Of a stretch of DNA of 64,000 nt, positions 41,881 to 55,600 are shown piece by piece. The notes under the pieces were generated by a model. It did no database searches. It was not told the origin of the DNA and saw nothing but the letters and a program-made list of their open reading frames with translations. Position numbers and translations under genes: made by a program. The stretch covers positions 112,945,036 to 113,009,035 of the forward strand of contig CM043699.1 in NCBI GenBank assembly GCA_023935145.1, given 5' to 3'. Positions within the stretch are counted from its first letter, which is position 1. Each line of letters starts with the position of its first letter. Source of the DNA: Bretschneidera sinensis (Eukaryota > Streptophyta > Magnoliopsida > Brassicales > Akaniaceae).

Positions 41881-44800
41881 AGGGTCTTGGCAAGGGGATG
41901 GGATCTGGTTGGGATCAAAGGTTGAAGAAAGAGGTGGTCTGTTCGTACGCGTAGGCGCGTCAGGACAGAAGTTTGATAAGATGGGATGTGGGCTTTGCAG
42001 TTGTGGGCTTTTTGCCAAATGGGTTAACTGGAAGCCTATGAAATTTTGGGCTATTCCAGTTGTTGAAGACTGGACTTTTCACCAAAAGCCCTTTGCTTCT
42101 AATGATGGTCCTTTATTCTTAGGAGCCTTCTCTAAAGCTTGCGGGCCGTGGAGCTGCAGCCCAACTCAGTTACTGTGGGGTGCAAAGTCCAACAATCTTA
42201 AAGCCCCTGGCCTTAATAAAAGAAATGAGGGGACTTATGTGAGCCCACTTCAAATTTTATGGTGGGAGGTTCGCAGTTCTGCAGAGCGAACTAGAGCTCA
42301 AGCCAGAATCGGTGTTCGACGGTGAAGGTTCGGTAACAGATCGAGCACCTCAAGGGAAAGATTCTTCCTCTCAGTTCGCTGATTCTCGGAGAAAGCATTC
42401 TTTATTCTTGCCTAAATTTTCCAAAGTCCCTTCTCCTAATATTCCTGCTTGGGCTTGTCCAGAATTTTCTGATAATGTAACCCCAAAGGAGGGGTTGATT
42501 TTGGAAACAAATGACGTCATTATTTTTAAAGGATGCGTCTTGAAATCCTTCTTTTGTGGTGAGCCCCTTCGGAAAGGGGAGGAAAATCTAGTGTCTGTTG
42601 ACTCGATGGAGGGCGAGAAGGATTAATCACATTCCGGTTTCTTAGAGTTCAATGGTTCAGGAGAGAGCATCGAGGAAGCTAATAAGGACTATCTTGAACA
42701 AATTTCTGTTGAGCAAGGTGCTGTGGAGTTGAGGTTACCAGGTGAAATTATTGAAGCCAGTAATTTGTTAGAGACGACATGGAGGTTTCCTGGTCTGGAT
42801 GATTTGCAGGGAGCATTCCCTGTGTCAGCTGAAGATGTATGTGAGGGCTTTGGTGACGTCGAGACCTCTCTCGCTAGTTTCAAGAATTGGGTGTTGGAAC
42901 CAAATGTGGAGGTTGATTTAGTCTTTGACAAGGCTTCAGAATGGGTGAATAACAATATCAAGGAGGTTAGTAAGCAATTTGGTGTTTCTTGTGACGATTT
43001 CTTTGATAAAGCTGTGGCTTTCTTTGTGGAGATTGAAAAGGAGCGTTTAAAGAGTAAAAAAAACCTCTAGGCAAGCTTCTGTTAGTAAAAGGAACAGGAT
43101 AATAATAGAGAATTAGATTGGCTTTTGATATTAATTATGATAAGAGTGGGTGCATGCTCTAATAGATTTGAACATTGTTTCTTGGAATGTGAGGGGGTTA
43201 AATGATTTTGACAAGCAGGCTTCTATTAAGTATCATTTACGCGATTGAAAAGGGAGTTTAGTTTGTTTACATGAAACTAAAATAGAGGAGATCAATGCCT
43301 CGAAGGTTTGTACTATTTGGGGTGTACGAAATTGTGCATGGAAGTTTTTACCATCTCGAGAGGCGTTTGGGGGTATTCTGATTTTGTGGAATTGAAAAGG
43401 TTATGGTCTTGATTGATTCTTGGATTGGCAGTCATTCGATCTCTTGTGTATTTAAATCCTTTAATCCTTTCGATTGGGTCGATTTTTATGGGAGGTATGA
43501 CCCCGGAGAGGCAGTGAACAAAGAGAAGTTATGGTTTGATCTTGGTATGGTTAGAAGTAGATAGTCTCTTCCTCGGGTGTTGGGGTTGATTTTAATCTTG
43601 TGTTGTATCCTTATGAAAGGTCCGGGAGGTTGGAGGAGAGTATTGGTATGAGTGAATTCTTGGACTTAATGAAAAACTTTGGACTTGTGGACTTTGCCTT
43701 TATGGAAGGCTCTTTCACTTGGTCGAACTTTAGAAAATCACCTTCTCTTTCTAAAATTGATCGGTTTTTGGTTTCATTTGATTGGGAGGTCATGTTCCCA
43801 AATTTGATTCAAAAGCTTCTTCCTAGACCCCTATCGGATCATCACCATATTATTTTGCTTGTGGGTGGCTTGAAATGGGGCCCTACCCTTTTCCGTTTTG
43901 AAAATATGGGGCTCAAGGTAGATGGTTTCAAAGACCTTGATCGAGGTTGGTGGGATGAGGCAAAGTTAGTTAGGTTTGCTAGCTTTGTAGTGGCTCAGGA
44001 GTTAAAAATTATTTAAAAAGAAGTGAAAAGGTGGAATGATGTCTTTTTTGGGGATGTTAACTCAAATAAAGCTTCTTGGTAAGGGAGATTAGCGCTCTCG
44101 ATGCGTGAGAGGTTTGTGATAAGCTTTTCAATAGGGAGAGAGATAAAAAGTGAGAGGCTAAAAGGAAGCTTCAAAATCTGGTTTCTTTAGAAGAGATTTA
44201 TTGGCAGCAAAAATCTAGAGCCATTTGGCTCAGAGATGAGAACAAAAACACAAAAATTTTCCATAGAATCTCAAATGCACATAGAAGATACAATTTTTTT
44301 AAGGGAAGATGGAGGTTAATGGGACTGTTTTTACTGATGCTCGGGATATGAAGTAAGCTTTGTGTGACTTTTATAAGAATCTCTACTTGGAGCCTTGTGA
44401 GTGGAGGCCCACTCTTGATGGTTTGCTTTTTAATAACATTAGGGAGGATGATGCTTCTTGGATTGATAGACCCTTTGAGGAAGAGGAGATTCTCTTTACT
44501 CTCAAGGCCTATAATAGGGACAAAGCTCCGGGTCCCAATGGTTTCACCATGGCTTCCTTACAATCTAATTGAGATATTGTGATATCTTGGCTTTCTTTTC
44601 TAAATTCTTTGCTACAGGGGAATTTGTTGGTAGTCTCAATGCCACTTTTATTGTTTTAATACCTAAGAAGGTTGGTGCTACGAATGTAAAAGGCTAGTGT
44701 CCAATTAGTTTAGTAAAGTGTATTTATAGACTCCTCTCTAAGGTTCTTACTGCTAGATTGAAGAATGTTATTGGAAAAGTGGTTGGGTCGAACCAAAATG

Positions 44801-46680
44801 CATTTATTGAAGGAGGAAATATTATGGATGTCGCATTGATTGCAAATGAGGTTGTCGATACTCAATTAAAAAGTGGAAAAAAGGGAATTATTTGCAAGCT
44901 TGACATTGAAAAAGCCTATAATCACGTGTGTAGTGATTTCCTCTAGTATTTGTTGGAAATGATAGGTTTCGGTGTATTATGGCGTAAATGGATTAGGAAG
45001 TGCATCTCTTCTACTTCTTTCTCCATTTTGATCAATGGGCGCTCATTAGGTTTCTTCAAATCTTCGAGAGGCCTTAGACAAGGCGATCCCTTTTCTCCTT
45101 TTCTTTTTGCTTTGGTCATGGAAGCATTAAGCAAGCTAGTTGTTAAAGTGGTGGATTAAGGTTTTATTAATGGGTTTGTGGTGGGTGATAGCAAGGAGCC
45201 AAAAGTTTCACATCTTCTTTTTGCAGATGATTCTGTTGTTTTTTGTGGTGTGGAGGTGGAACAAACTCTTTACCTTCGGTGTTTACTTCTTTGTTTTTAG
45301 GTGGTGTCCAGGTCGAAGGTGAACCTAAGCAAAAACGTTTTAATTCCTATTGGAGAGGGGTTTAATAGGGGATTGTTCGCAAATATGTTGGGGTGTGAAA
45401 TCGGATCCCTCTCGATAACTTACTTAGGACTCCCGTTGGGCACTATATTTAAAGACATGAGTATGCGGGCACCTATTGTGGAAAGATTTGAAAAGATGTT
45501 AGCCGGGTGGAAAAACCACTTTTTATCCAAGGGTGAATGTTTTACTCTTATCAAAAGTACCCTTTCGAGTCTTCACATCTAATTTATGTCTATTTTCCCT
45601 ATCCCTTGTGAGATTGCTAAGAGGTTGGAAGGTATTCAACGAAGATTTCTTTGGGGCAATTTTGGAGAAAATTTCAAGTTTCACTTGGTGAGATGGAGAA
45701 TTGTTAAACAACCTTTTGATCGAGGTGGTCTTGGTATCAAGTCATTGGTTCTCTTTAACAAAGCTCTTTTAGGTAAGTGGCTTTGGAGATTTATGGTGGA
45801 AAAAGACAATTTGTGATGCAAGGTTATTGTGGCAAGTATGGTATAGAGGGCAATGGGTGGTTTTCTAAAGAGAAATGTGGTACTTATGGTGTTGGGGTTT
45901 GGTGGAATAGAAAAGAGTGGGTTGCTTTTGTTATGCTCTTGCTCGAGATTAAGAGGCTTTGGTGAGTTCTTGTGTGTGTATTCATACTGAGGAGTTTGTG
46001 TGGAATATTGTCTTTATTCAAAATGCTCATGATTGGGAAGCAAGGGATATGATTAGTTTCTTTGAAAGCATTCACAAAGCAAAAGTGAAGTTGCTTAAAG
46101 AAGATAAGGTTAAGTGGAGATTGAATCCATGCGGATTTTTTTGGGTTATGTCATTTTATACGAAACTTTTTTTGACAGAAAATTCGAATGGCATAGACAA
46201 CTTTCTTTGGAAAGCGATTTGAAAAAACCTAGCTCTAACAAAGGGACTTTTTTTGCTTGGGAAGCTAATCGGGGTGGCATTCTTACTATTGATAACCTTA
46301 GAATAAAAAGGGAATGTGCTGGTCAATAGGTATTATCTTTGTAAGGAGTGGGAGGAGTATATCTTTTATCTTCTCTTGGGGTGCTCCTACACTAAGAACC
46401 TTTGGGAGTTGGAGTTTAGCTTGGTGGGAATTCAATTGGTGACTGTTGACTCGGTTCAAGATGAGGCGTGGGCTTGGTGTGGGGTGCGAGGCTCCAAGCA
46501 TACGAAAAGAGCTTACTCCTTCATTCTCCTTTTTACTTTTTTTTTTGTTATTTGGCTTGAATGGAATAGGAGAGCTTTTGATGGCAAGAAAAAACCACTA
46601 ATCATATTAAAGATGAGTGGTTGCATACTTTTAGATTTTCGTTTAATAAATTTTTTTTTTTTTTTATAAAAGATAAAAAA
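41881..46680 (+). mobile_element. Near full-length L1-type LINE, decayed
   Basis: ORF1-like frames run from 41.88 to 43.07 kb. ORF2 starts near 43168 with the endonuclease signature LNIVSWNVRGLND. It continues through the endonuclease (SFTWSNFRKSPSLSKIDRFL), then the reverse transcriptase: DKAPGPNGF at about 44520, [13 protein letters not shown] at about 44890, [20 protein letters not shown] at about 45074, and LLFADDSVVF at about 45217, where FADD replaces YADD. The C-terminal zinc knuckle region is near 46240 (GTFFAWEANRGG). Many stops and frame changes show it is dead. The tail is an AT-rich run near 46.64-46.68 kb. It sits between the two copies of a fasciclin-like 3' flank. No clean target duplication was found. 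Confidence 0.9.
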
Positions 46681-46734
46681 TTATAGATCTTTTTTAGATT
46701 CTATCTTGTAAATAATTTTTTTTGCATTTGGGTT

Positions 46735-47022
46735 ATAACAAAAAGGGCTCCCTTTGTTACTTGCTGAATTGCGACTTGAACAAATCAGAAAGAATACAGA
46801 GCCCCGAATCCGATAAAAAATTCGTAAGAATACATGACCTATAAACTCTAACAAAAAGATCATTTTGAATCTAACAAGAACCCATTTGGTATTTTGGCCG
46901 AAGACTCAAAAATTAAATTGGATCTTTAAATTTACAGCAAACGCTTCAGAAAACGGAGACAACCTCCAAGCCATTTGGTCTTTAATTGATTCACCTTCAA
47001 GTTGAAAGAAGAAAAAAGAGCA
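46735..47022 (-). other. 3' UTR and flank of the fasciclin-like gene
   Basis: Follows the stop codon at 47023-47025 on the minus strand. Part of it (46735-46950) has a diverged copy at 41650-41880. No other coding signal. Confidence 0.55.
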
Positions 47023-47618
47023 TCAACGACCCAGAGGGTACCCAGAAATCTTGATCGCCAAGACCCCACAAATAACAGAGAAAAGAACAGGAAACTCTCT
47101 GCTCAAGCAAGCCGCATCTGATCTCCTGCCACCACCACCAATAATGTCGACGTCCCCTGTTGACAGCGGCAAAAAGATTCCCGGAGGATATTTTGAATCA
47201 TGGGGTCCACCACCATAGAGAGAGAAATCAAGAACGGTGGCGATACCATGGACAGCGAGTGTGGAAGTGAGGTAAACGTCAGGGAAGAAAAGCAGAGTGT
47301 TGTCAAGAGTGAAATTGGAGGGAGAGGTATTAATTATGAGGATGGATTTTCCGGGGAGGGGAGTAGGGAGACGAGAGAAAGGCTTGTGGAGACAGAGTTC
47401 AGAGAAGGAAAGGCGTTGAGGGACTATATGGTAAGGGATAATTGAAGGATTCATTTGGGAAGAAAACAAAGAGTCATCGGAGGGAATGAAGAGAATGGCG
47501 GAGAGAGGAAAGTCTGCCGTGGAGAGCAAGTTGGCTAGCTGCTGAAGTCATCGGCTCCAATCAGAGCGCAATTATGTTGTTCAGTTGTTGCAAGGACAAA
47601 AACAAAAAAGTTTTCGCA
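47023..47618 (-). pseudogene. Fasciclin-like (FAS1 domain) protein, frameshifted at the 5' end
   Basis: A minus-strand frame of about 168 codons (47529-47023) encodes most of a FAS1 domain: LSAILFIPSDDSLF, YHIVPQRLSFSEL, the TLDN and LTSTLAVHGIATVLDF blocks, then a hydrophobic tail (FPVLFSVICGVLAI) as in cell-surface fasciclin-like arabinogalactan proteins. It has no ATG of its own. The expected N-terminal parts lie upstream in other frames: ATG at 47618-47616, a hydrophobic KTFLFLSLQQLNNII stretch, and ALIGADDF. Passing through all of them needs three one-base corrections, near 47614, 47568 and 47544. So the gene is probably dead, unless these are errors in the assembly. A single clean frame elsewhere argues that the damage is recent. 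Confidence 0.7.
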
Positions 47619-47984
47619 TGATATAATAATGCTTTTTTTATTGGCTCATCATTTTGACAAAATGATTGGAAAAATGTTAGACTATAAATCATTACTCAAA
47701 ATTAATTACAATAATTTCATTTTCTCAATCCTTCGTTTTTTTCCAATCCTTTGAAAGAAAGTTTTAATAAGAAAGTAGAACGTTTTATACTATACTCACA
47801 AATTTAAAAGTGTATATCTACACTATTAATAGCACATGAACAACTCATGTTGTGTTATTTTCTTTAACCTGCCGAAAATGCTATTTTTTAAGAAACGCTT
47901 GTAAATATATCTTTTACTTAAGTAATGATTGATAGAAAGGAAAAGTAAAAAAAAAAAATGAATAAAAAAAAAAGTGATCATTAT

Positions 47985-48285
47985 ATTGTTTGGTAGAGAA
48001 GAAAAATTAGAGGAATAAAGAGTGAGATGATTTGTGTTTTCTTCTTGTATGAATACATCACAATCCTCCCAAATTGAGATAATTAGAGAGTGGAAGTTAA
48101 TTTTTTTTTCCCTCTCTTTTTTTACTTTCTCTCATTTTTCTATTATCTATATCATCCTCTCATTTTTCCATTATCTTTACCAAATAGAAGATTAAAGATA
48201 TCAATTACCTTACTTTTCTATCATCTCTCTCTTCTTTTCTCTTCTTTCCTCTCACTTTTCCTCTCACTAATCAAAGCCTAAGGGA
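47985..48285. mobile_element. MITE related to the one at 5.87-6.35 kb
   Basis: The left end 'tgtttggtagagaagaaaa' and the inverse of the right end (ttgattagtgagaggaaaag) are similar. The inner phrase 'caatcctcccaaattgagat' matches 'taatcctctcaaattaaaat' of the 5.87 kb element. No coding capacity. Confidence 0.45.
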
Positions 48286-49674
48286 TGGTAACGGGTCGGG
48301 TTTGAGTCAAAGAGTACATTCCTCATCCTGGTTTACATAAATCATTCTCATCCCTATCCTCGAAGATGATTTTGTTTTTGTCCTTCATCTCCGTCCCCGA
48401 CCACATCCCCATCACCAATAAAGATTCTGTTTTGTCCTCCATCCAGGTTCTAAATTAGATTTTTTTAGGACCAAAATCCTCATTCCCGCCCCAGTTATAA
48501 ACAGGGATGGAAATTCACCATTAACAAATTCAAATATTTTTTGTTAAACCGCTTCCATTAACCCGTTAAGTTTTTTTAATAAGAAAAGGCTTAATTGCAC
48601 TTCAAAAACCCTATTCCCCTTACACACACATACACAAAATTCGAATATTAAGGTGTGGTTTTGGTAATGTTTTAACTTTTAAGTGGAGATTAAAACAATT
48701 TTTTTTATGATAGATTGAAGATTTATGTGGATTTAAGATGGGTTAAATCAAAACTCAAACGAGACCTAAATGGTTAGAGTATACCTCCCTCGTAACTATA
48801 CGAGTTTGAGTATTATCTATCATTATGCTTTGGACCATATAGATATTTCTTCAAGGGCGTTCCTGTTTTTTTTTTTACGAGAAATAAATTTGTTTCTACA
48901 GCAAACTATTTATTAAAAAAGCTTTCGACAAAATTTTTTTCTTTATATTAAAAGATATCGTGAAAGCATATTTATCTTTTATGAAAACAAATAAAAAGAA
49001 GGCACATTTTCTTCAACGCATATAGAGATATTTATGATTGTATCTTACCAACCCACAACGTATGGCATAAATTTTACTTTGATGAGCAAAGGAATATCTA
49101 TAGTAAAATTGTAAAAATATAATTATTACGAAAAGCTCCACCCCTAGCTCCCTCTAAAAATCTCGACGCTTTCTGGTAATCTATAACTACATGAATATTA
49201 CTGAATCCTTTCTCATTGCGGATGGGACGTGGTAAATCCTTTACAGTTCACGTACGTCTGCAGATTTCTTTTCTTTTTTTTCTTTTCATCAGTTTCGTTT
49301 ATGTTGCCTGATCACAAACGCAAGAGTGTTGACACTAAAATAAAACAACACATTTAAACCCCAAGAGGTTGGTTCAATTGGTAGTATGGTTTCAAGATAT
49401 TTTTTAGATCACTTATTCGAGTCTCGTTGGGATCAGGCCACAGTTTTTTTGTGAATTCTCGAAGTTGAGCATAAATAATCTGACCTTCATCCATTTACAT
49501 GACCAGTGACCGAGTCTGAAGGTAGTATTTTACATGACAAACTCTTTTTCATTCAATAAAAAGCAGCAATAACACACTGTAGATGTCCATGTAAAGTAAA
49601 CATGTATGTTGTCTAAGCACACAAAGATCCACTCATCTATAAACAAACGTCATCAATCTCCCGAAAGGATGAGC
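48285..49674. other. Intergenic DNA with SINE-like pieces
   Basis: 48285-48560 is a repeat-like block rich in 'catccccgtcccc' type words with 'gggatgg' at both sides. 48760-48840 has 'aaatggttagagtatacctc' and 'acgagtttgagt' (possible A and B boxes). 49361-49460 has a better pair, 'ggttggttcaattggtagta' and 'attcgagtctcg', so it is a likely plus-strand SINE. No gene is seen here. Confidence 0.4.
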
Positions 49675-52600
49675 CTATGTGAGGTCATTTTCATCTAGTG
49701 CTTCTTCTTCCTCTTTGGCAGCGTCAGTCTTAAGTCCACTAACATCTCCAGTAGGCAGCTTTCTTGCCAGCCTGATAATCTGCGGCCAATTCATTTCAGT
49801 CAGATTTATCCAATTAAATGCACTGCAAGCCCCGACTGTGACAGAATGAAAATGTAGAAAGTGCCTTTTGACATGTAATCAGATATTCAGTGAAAATATG
49901 CGATGAAACATGAAAGGAAAAGGGTAAAAGACCACGAGCCATTTGCAACCCCGCTTTGTGCGGTGGAGTGCCTTGGGGCTGGGGTTTGAAACCTGTGCCC
50001 TACTAATACCCTGGGGCTGTGGGTAATGCCCCTATGTGAATGATCCAAAAAAAATGAAGAGGGTAAACACGATAACTACAAAACAAAAACAAACAAGATT
50101 GCTAATATTTGGGCATGTTCGAGTTAGCAGGCAGCATGAAGTTTCTTAATTGTAGGTGCTGGCTGGAATTCAAAATGAACTGCAAAACAATTACACAAAA
50201 GATCTGCCCCCTGAAACTAGGACACCCCCAATTCAGATATTTCATGTCCGCAAGCATGGAGAGATTTCTGGCAACAACACCCCAACCCTCTTCCTAATCC
50301 AAATATTTCACATCAGCAAGTAAGGAAGGATCTGTATCAAAAATGTTAATCTGATGCCATTGCTCGCTAATTGCTTAACTACAAAAATCAAACAATGCCC
50401 AAGCTCAAAAAAGAAGAAAATAGTTGTATTAGCATAGAGTCCACAGATTTTTGCACCAGTAATACTGCCCAAGACTACATACAATTAGAAATATCAGATA
50501 TTTAAGTTCATAACAGGATAACACAAATCTGTCAGATACATTAATAAACCCAAGCTCAGTTCTAAAGAACATGAGGAATCCAAATCACATGATGCACATT
50601 CATGAGAGGTTCATGCACTTCCAACAAGTTAGATAATTTACCACATGGTCTAGATTTGAAATAGTGCTTGACTGAGCCACACGTTTGATTTCATCAACAT
50701 CACCTTCCGTATAAGCAGAAAGGAGTTTACTAGCACAGTGGTTCTGATCGCTTCTTAAAAATGCATCAACCCTGAAAAGTGCCCAAAGCAGCTAGTCATA
50801 CAAAGCATTAGTTATGTTTCCTTACCAAAGAGATACAAGATTGAAAGGCCAAAGAAATTATTTTGCAGTGAGTTTCATAAAAAGTAAATATAGCGTAATC
50901 AACCTGGAATATAGGATATTAATGGTAGAAACCAACCCTTTTGATTCCGTTTTGATTTTTAATCCATCATAAATTACATACCCAAACCAAATCCAAAAGC
51001 ATGCATGCAACTGCTCACATATTACAACAAGCTTCCTCTTGCATATGAAAGACAACTATGACCATTCATATATCTAGCTCTCTCCTATCCTACCAACTAG
51101 CAGCGGCAGAAACCCTCTCTCTCTTAGAGGAGGAGGTTTCATGCTAAAGGCATGAATAAGATAATGTACATCTATAAAGCAGCTAGCTCCCAACTAATTT
51201 TTCTTTCGAGCTGGCACAAAAACCCCACCAGCCTTCTAGATTGCTTAGAGATGAAAACGGGAAAGGGCAGAGAGAAAACATATGGAGAAAAAATGATATA
51301 TAAGTTTGAAAACCTTCAATATAAACATTAACCATAGAGGAAATATCCATAAATACAAATCTCCTTTTTCTTTTCTATTTGTTGGTAACCATGTTGAGGT
51401 ACAGTATTGCAATTAAGTGTGAGCTAAGAGTTAGACAAATGAATTCAAGTCACCCCTGCTGGCAGAAGAGTGTTCAAAAGTTGTGGGAAGTTTTCAAATG
51501 ATATCTTTGTAAGGGCGAGACAAGTATCAAATCAATGGCGCAACAGAAAAATCTATTCTAGTGTGTGATATCCAGACCTTCATTGAATAGTTAAATGAAT
51601 AGTTAAAGTTCAAAGAGATTTCATTTTAACATATGATTGATAAAGATTGAAATGATATTGATGAAGAAAAGTTGAGAGATATTTTTTTTGATAAGTAAAT
51701 TATATATATAAAAAGAAAAGCGCATCAAGGGGGTGCAACCCACGTACAAGGCTATCTATAGGAGGGAGACTCAACAAAATCTACTACATCTACTTCATTT
51801 ACAAAAGAATTTCATGTGACCTAAAATATAAGGGCATTGAACCAAATTTCCCTAATTACAATTAAAGGTCTCTCAACGCTATAAAAAAGTCTACGATTCC
51901 TCTCATTCCAAACTAACCAAAAGATAGAAAGGAGATCATAGAGTAAGTTTTCTTAAGGCTCTTTGATGTTTGAAACCCACTCCAAACCAAAATTTCATCA
52001 TTCATGGAGCTGGCAAAAACCCAAGACATACCCAAAACCTTATAAACCATCTTCAATAAAGCTCTAGCCAAAGAACATTCCAACAAAAGATGAAACACGA
52101 ATTCTCCGCAACTTTTGCAAATGAAACAACGGTTCACCAACATCCTCCATTTTCTTTGTAAATTATCTAAAGTAAGAATTTTCTTCCAAGCGGCTTCCCA
52201 CCCAAAAAAGCACACTTTCTTCGGGGCACCTGATGAGAGTCATAAAATGCATCTTAACAGTACTTAACTGTTATCACTTTAGGGTTGATCTAGGTTTTAA
52301 TTGCACTTTTATACGTTAACAACTCTAAAGTATCATTCTTGGATCATTGATCTATTTCGGTGCATTTTCAGGTACTTTAAGCTCAAAAGAGGAGGAAAAG
52401 TTATCATTGCTTGAAGCACAAAGACTCGAGGCATACTAGAGTGAAGGAATGCTTCCGAAAGGACAAGATGGAGGGCTTAAAAGAGCAACAGCTGCTGCCC
52501 GCACTGGAAAGAGTTTCACTAAATTGCGAGAATTGCCCGTACAGATCAATCATCTTTGAAAATTAAACTGTATTGATACATGAAGAACCAGGAGATGAGC

Positions 52601-55600
52601 CATATATGTTTAGAAAGATCTGGAAGTCTATTTTCTGGAGAATTTTACGGTTCGTCAAAAGGATTTTTCTAGAGAAAGTTATGGCAGTTTTAGTAGACAA
52701 AGGTCAGGCTGTGCGGGATTTCAGCGTGATTTTGGGCTTAAATCCCACATCTCACATCGGTTGGAAAACACATTTCTATATCCCACATCCCACATCGGAT
52801 GGGAAACACATTGCACTCTTGGTATTTGCCTATATAAGACCCACTCCATTTTAGCTTTGGAAATCAATCGAGGATGAATCCAGAGGGCCTTTAGGAGCAA
52901 TCCAGAGGGCCTTTAGGAGGAACCCGAAGTTTAAAGTTTGAAGTTCGGGAGAGATGATCGTCGGGAGGCCGGAGGCAACTCGAGGACGCATGAGCCCCAT
53001 GGCCGACTAGTCTCAAAGCAAGGTGAAGGGATGAATCCCTAGGTGTAGTTCTTATTTTCCTTTATTTGATTCGGTTGTAGTTGGAATTATTTTCATTAAA
53101 TATTGTTATGTTTTATTCTTAATTTAATTAGTAGATTTATTATAACTCCGGTGGTTGCATGCTTTTTTTCCATATAAGTTCAGTCAGGCTTTTCTTATGT
53201 GTACCTGTTTGGGTGTGATTGAATTCGGTAGATCTCTTTTATAGATTTGTCCATTGTTGCGGTATCGTCATTTTAGATATATCGTCGTCTCTTGATAATT
53301 TATAAGTTAGGTCATGTGTATTAGAAAGTAAAGAATAATTCATAGCGATTACATTAGGATTTATAAATGTGCTTTACTTGAATATTTTTCGATTGCCTGT
53401 TTGGGATGTGAAACCTGCAATCGAGATAAAAACAACTGAATCAAGTTAGGATTAGAGCAACGAACCTAGGGAGGATTCTCGGAACCTTGTTGTCATGTTT
53501 ATTTTAAACTTATTTACAAAATTACCCTTTCCTTAAAACAACTCATATTTTATCCTTTTAATCTTTTATCGTTTGTGTTGAGGTTTACACCTTCTGTTGT
53601 ACTTAACTTGTTTCCCTTTGGAATCGACACCCCAAAACTGTACTACAATAACCGCGTTATGTTTTGGACGTAATCAAATTTTGGTGCCGTTGCCGGGGAA
53701 ACACGCTTAAGTACAAGGAAGCTTGTCAACTTTGAGTGTGATGGTAAAAAAAAAAAAAAAAAAATTCTTGTTTTATTTATTTTATTTCCTCTCTGATTCA
53801 TTTGGTGCATGCTTAGACAAGAGATCTGCAAGATAGATTCATTAGAGGACCTGAGCTAGAATTACCCTCTCTTTCCGAGTCTGATAGTGAAACCTCGCCG
53901 AGATCAACCCATAGAGAAAACTCAAGTGAGAATCTAGAGAATTTTGTTAACATGGCCGATAACCATAATGAGAATGTTGCTAGGACACTTCAGGATTACC
54001 TCCACCCTTCACGCACAGCCATACCATCATGCATCATGTTTCCATCCAATACTCGCCATCAAGATCTTAAATCAGGGATGATTCAATTACTCCCTATATT
54101 CCATGGCTTGGATAACAAAAACCCATATGTGCACATTAGAGAGTTTGAGGAAGTAGTTGCGACTTTTCATAGTCAAAACGAAATTCATGACATTATGAAA
54201 CTTAAGCTCTTTCCTTTGCTTTGAAGGATAGAGTCAAGAGTTGGCTATACTCACTTAGACCACGATCTATTGGGTCGTGGACTGAGATGATTCGGGCTTT
54301 CTTTAACAAATACTTTCCCCAACATAAGACCAACACTTATCAGTCTTGGGAGAGATTTAAGGAGTTATTGAATATGTGCCCTCACCATGGGTATGAGAGT
54401 TGGCGCTTAGTGAGCTATTTCTATGAGGGACTTACCTATAGAGAGTGCCAATTCGTAGAGATGATGTGTAATGGTGGGTTTTTACAGAAAGATCCTGATG
54501 AGGCCATAGCGTACCTCAATGAGCTTGCTGAAAAAGCTCACACTTGGACTGGACCTAGTGCTACTGAAAGCTCAAATAGGTCACGACCTATAGGGCACCC
54601 AAATGGTGGTGGAATTTACCATATTAGGGAAGGGGATAACCTTAGAGCCAAGGTCGAGATGCTCACTAGGGAGATAAATGAGTTAAAGACTAAGAGCTTA
54701 AAGCCAACACACGTGATTAATCATGCCAAGTCTTTAGAGCCGTGTTTTGTGTGTGGCAGGGTAGATCATCTCCTCCAAGAATGCCCCACATTTGCTGATA
54801 TGAGAGGGCTGTATGAGGAACAATGTAATGCCTTAGGCATGTACAAGAAGCCTCTTGCACCTTTCTCTAAGACTTATAACCCGGGGTGGCGAAATCACCC
54901 CAACTTCAGCTGGAAATCTGAAAACCAGCATGCACAGCCCCCTAGATTATCCCCTGCACCTTATCATGCACCCTCATCCTCTAGGAACTCGCTAAAAGAC
55001 ACCTTACAGGCCTTTACAGAGGCACAAGGTAAGACAAACCAAAGGTTTAAGGCATTATTTACGCAGGTGATGGAAGAGCATAAAGAAATTAAGAGCCAAG
55101 TGTCCAAATTAATGAGCTACTAGAGTGTGACTGAGCAAGGTAAGTTCCCTGCTCAAACTCAGTCCACACCTCATGGTCAGCACCTGGTGCAACAGAATTT
55201 GAAGGAGGTGAATGTCATTAAGACAGTAAGTGGTAAGTCCTTACACATCCCAACAACGAAGAAATCAGAGGATGTGGACGAAAGCCACCAAGCATACATG
55301 ATGGATTCATTCATGGAAAAAGTCCAGCACCTCAATCCATTGGAGTCCACCCTCACTCATGGCTTCACCAGAGCAAATATCGAGCCGAAATTTGCAGATG
55401 TTACTGATGACATCCTTGAGGCCCCTCCCAAACATAGAAGCACCGAATTTGGCAATGAAGCAGTGACGGGTGCATTCAACCTATGTCTTTCTAGGAGGAA
55501 ATAAGAGCGTCTGGCTGAAGACGTAAAACTTAGCGCTCATGGGAGACAACCCACAACGTATCCTTTTATTTTTATTGTTTTCCATATTTCTTTTTTCTTG

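Noticed and set aside
41858..42325. 155-codon frame taken alone as a host gene
   Set aside because: It is at the 5' end of the LINE and continues into ORF1-like frames followed by endonuclease and RT, so it belongs to the LINE. The first codons overlap the fasciclin flank by chance.
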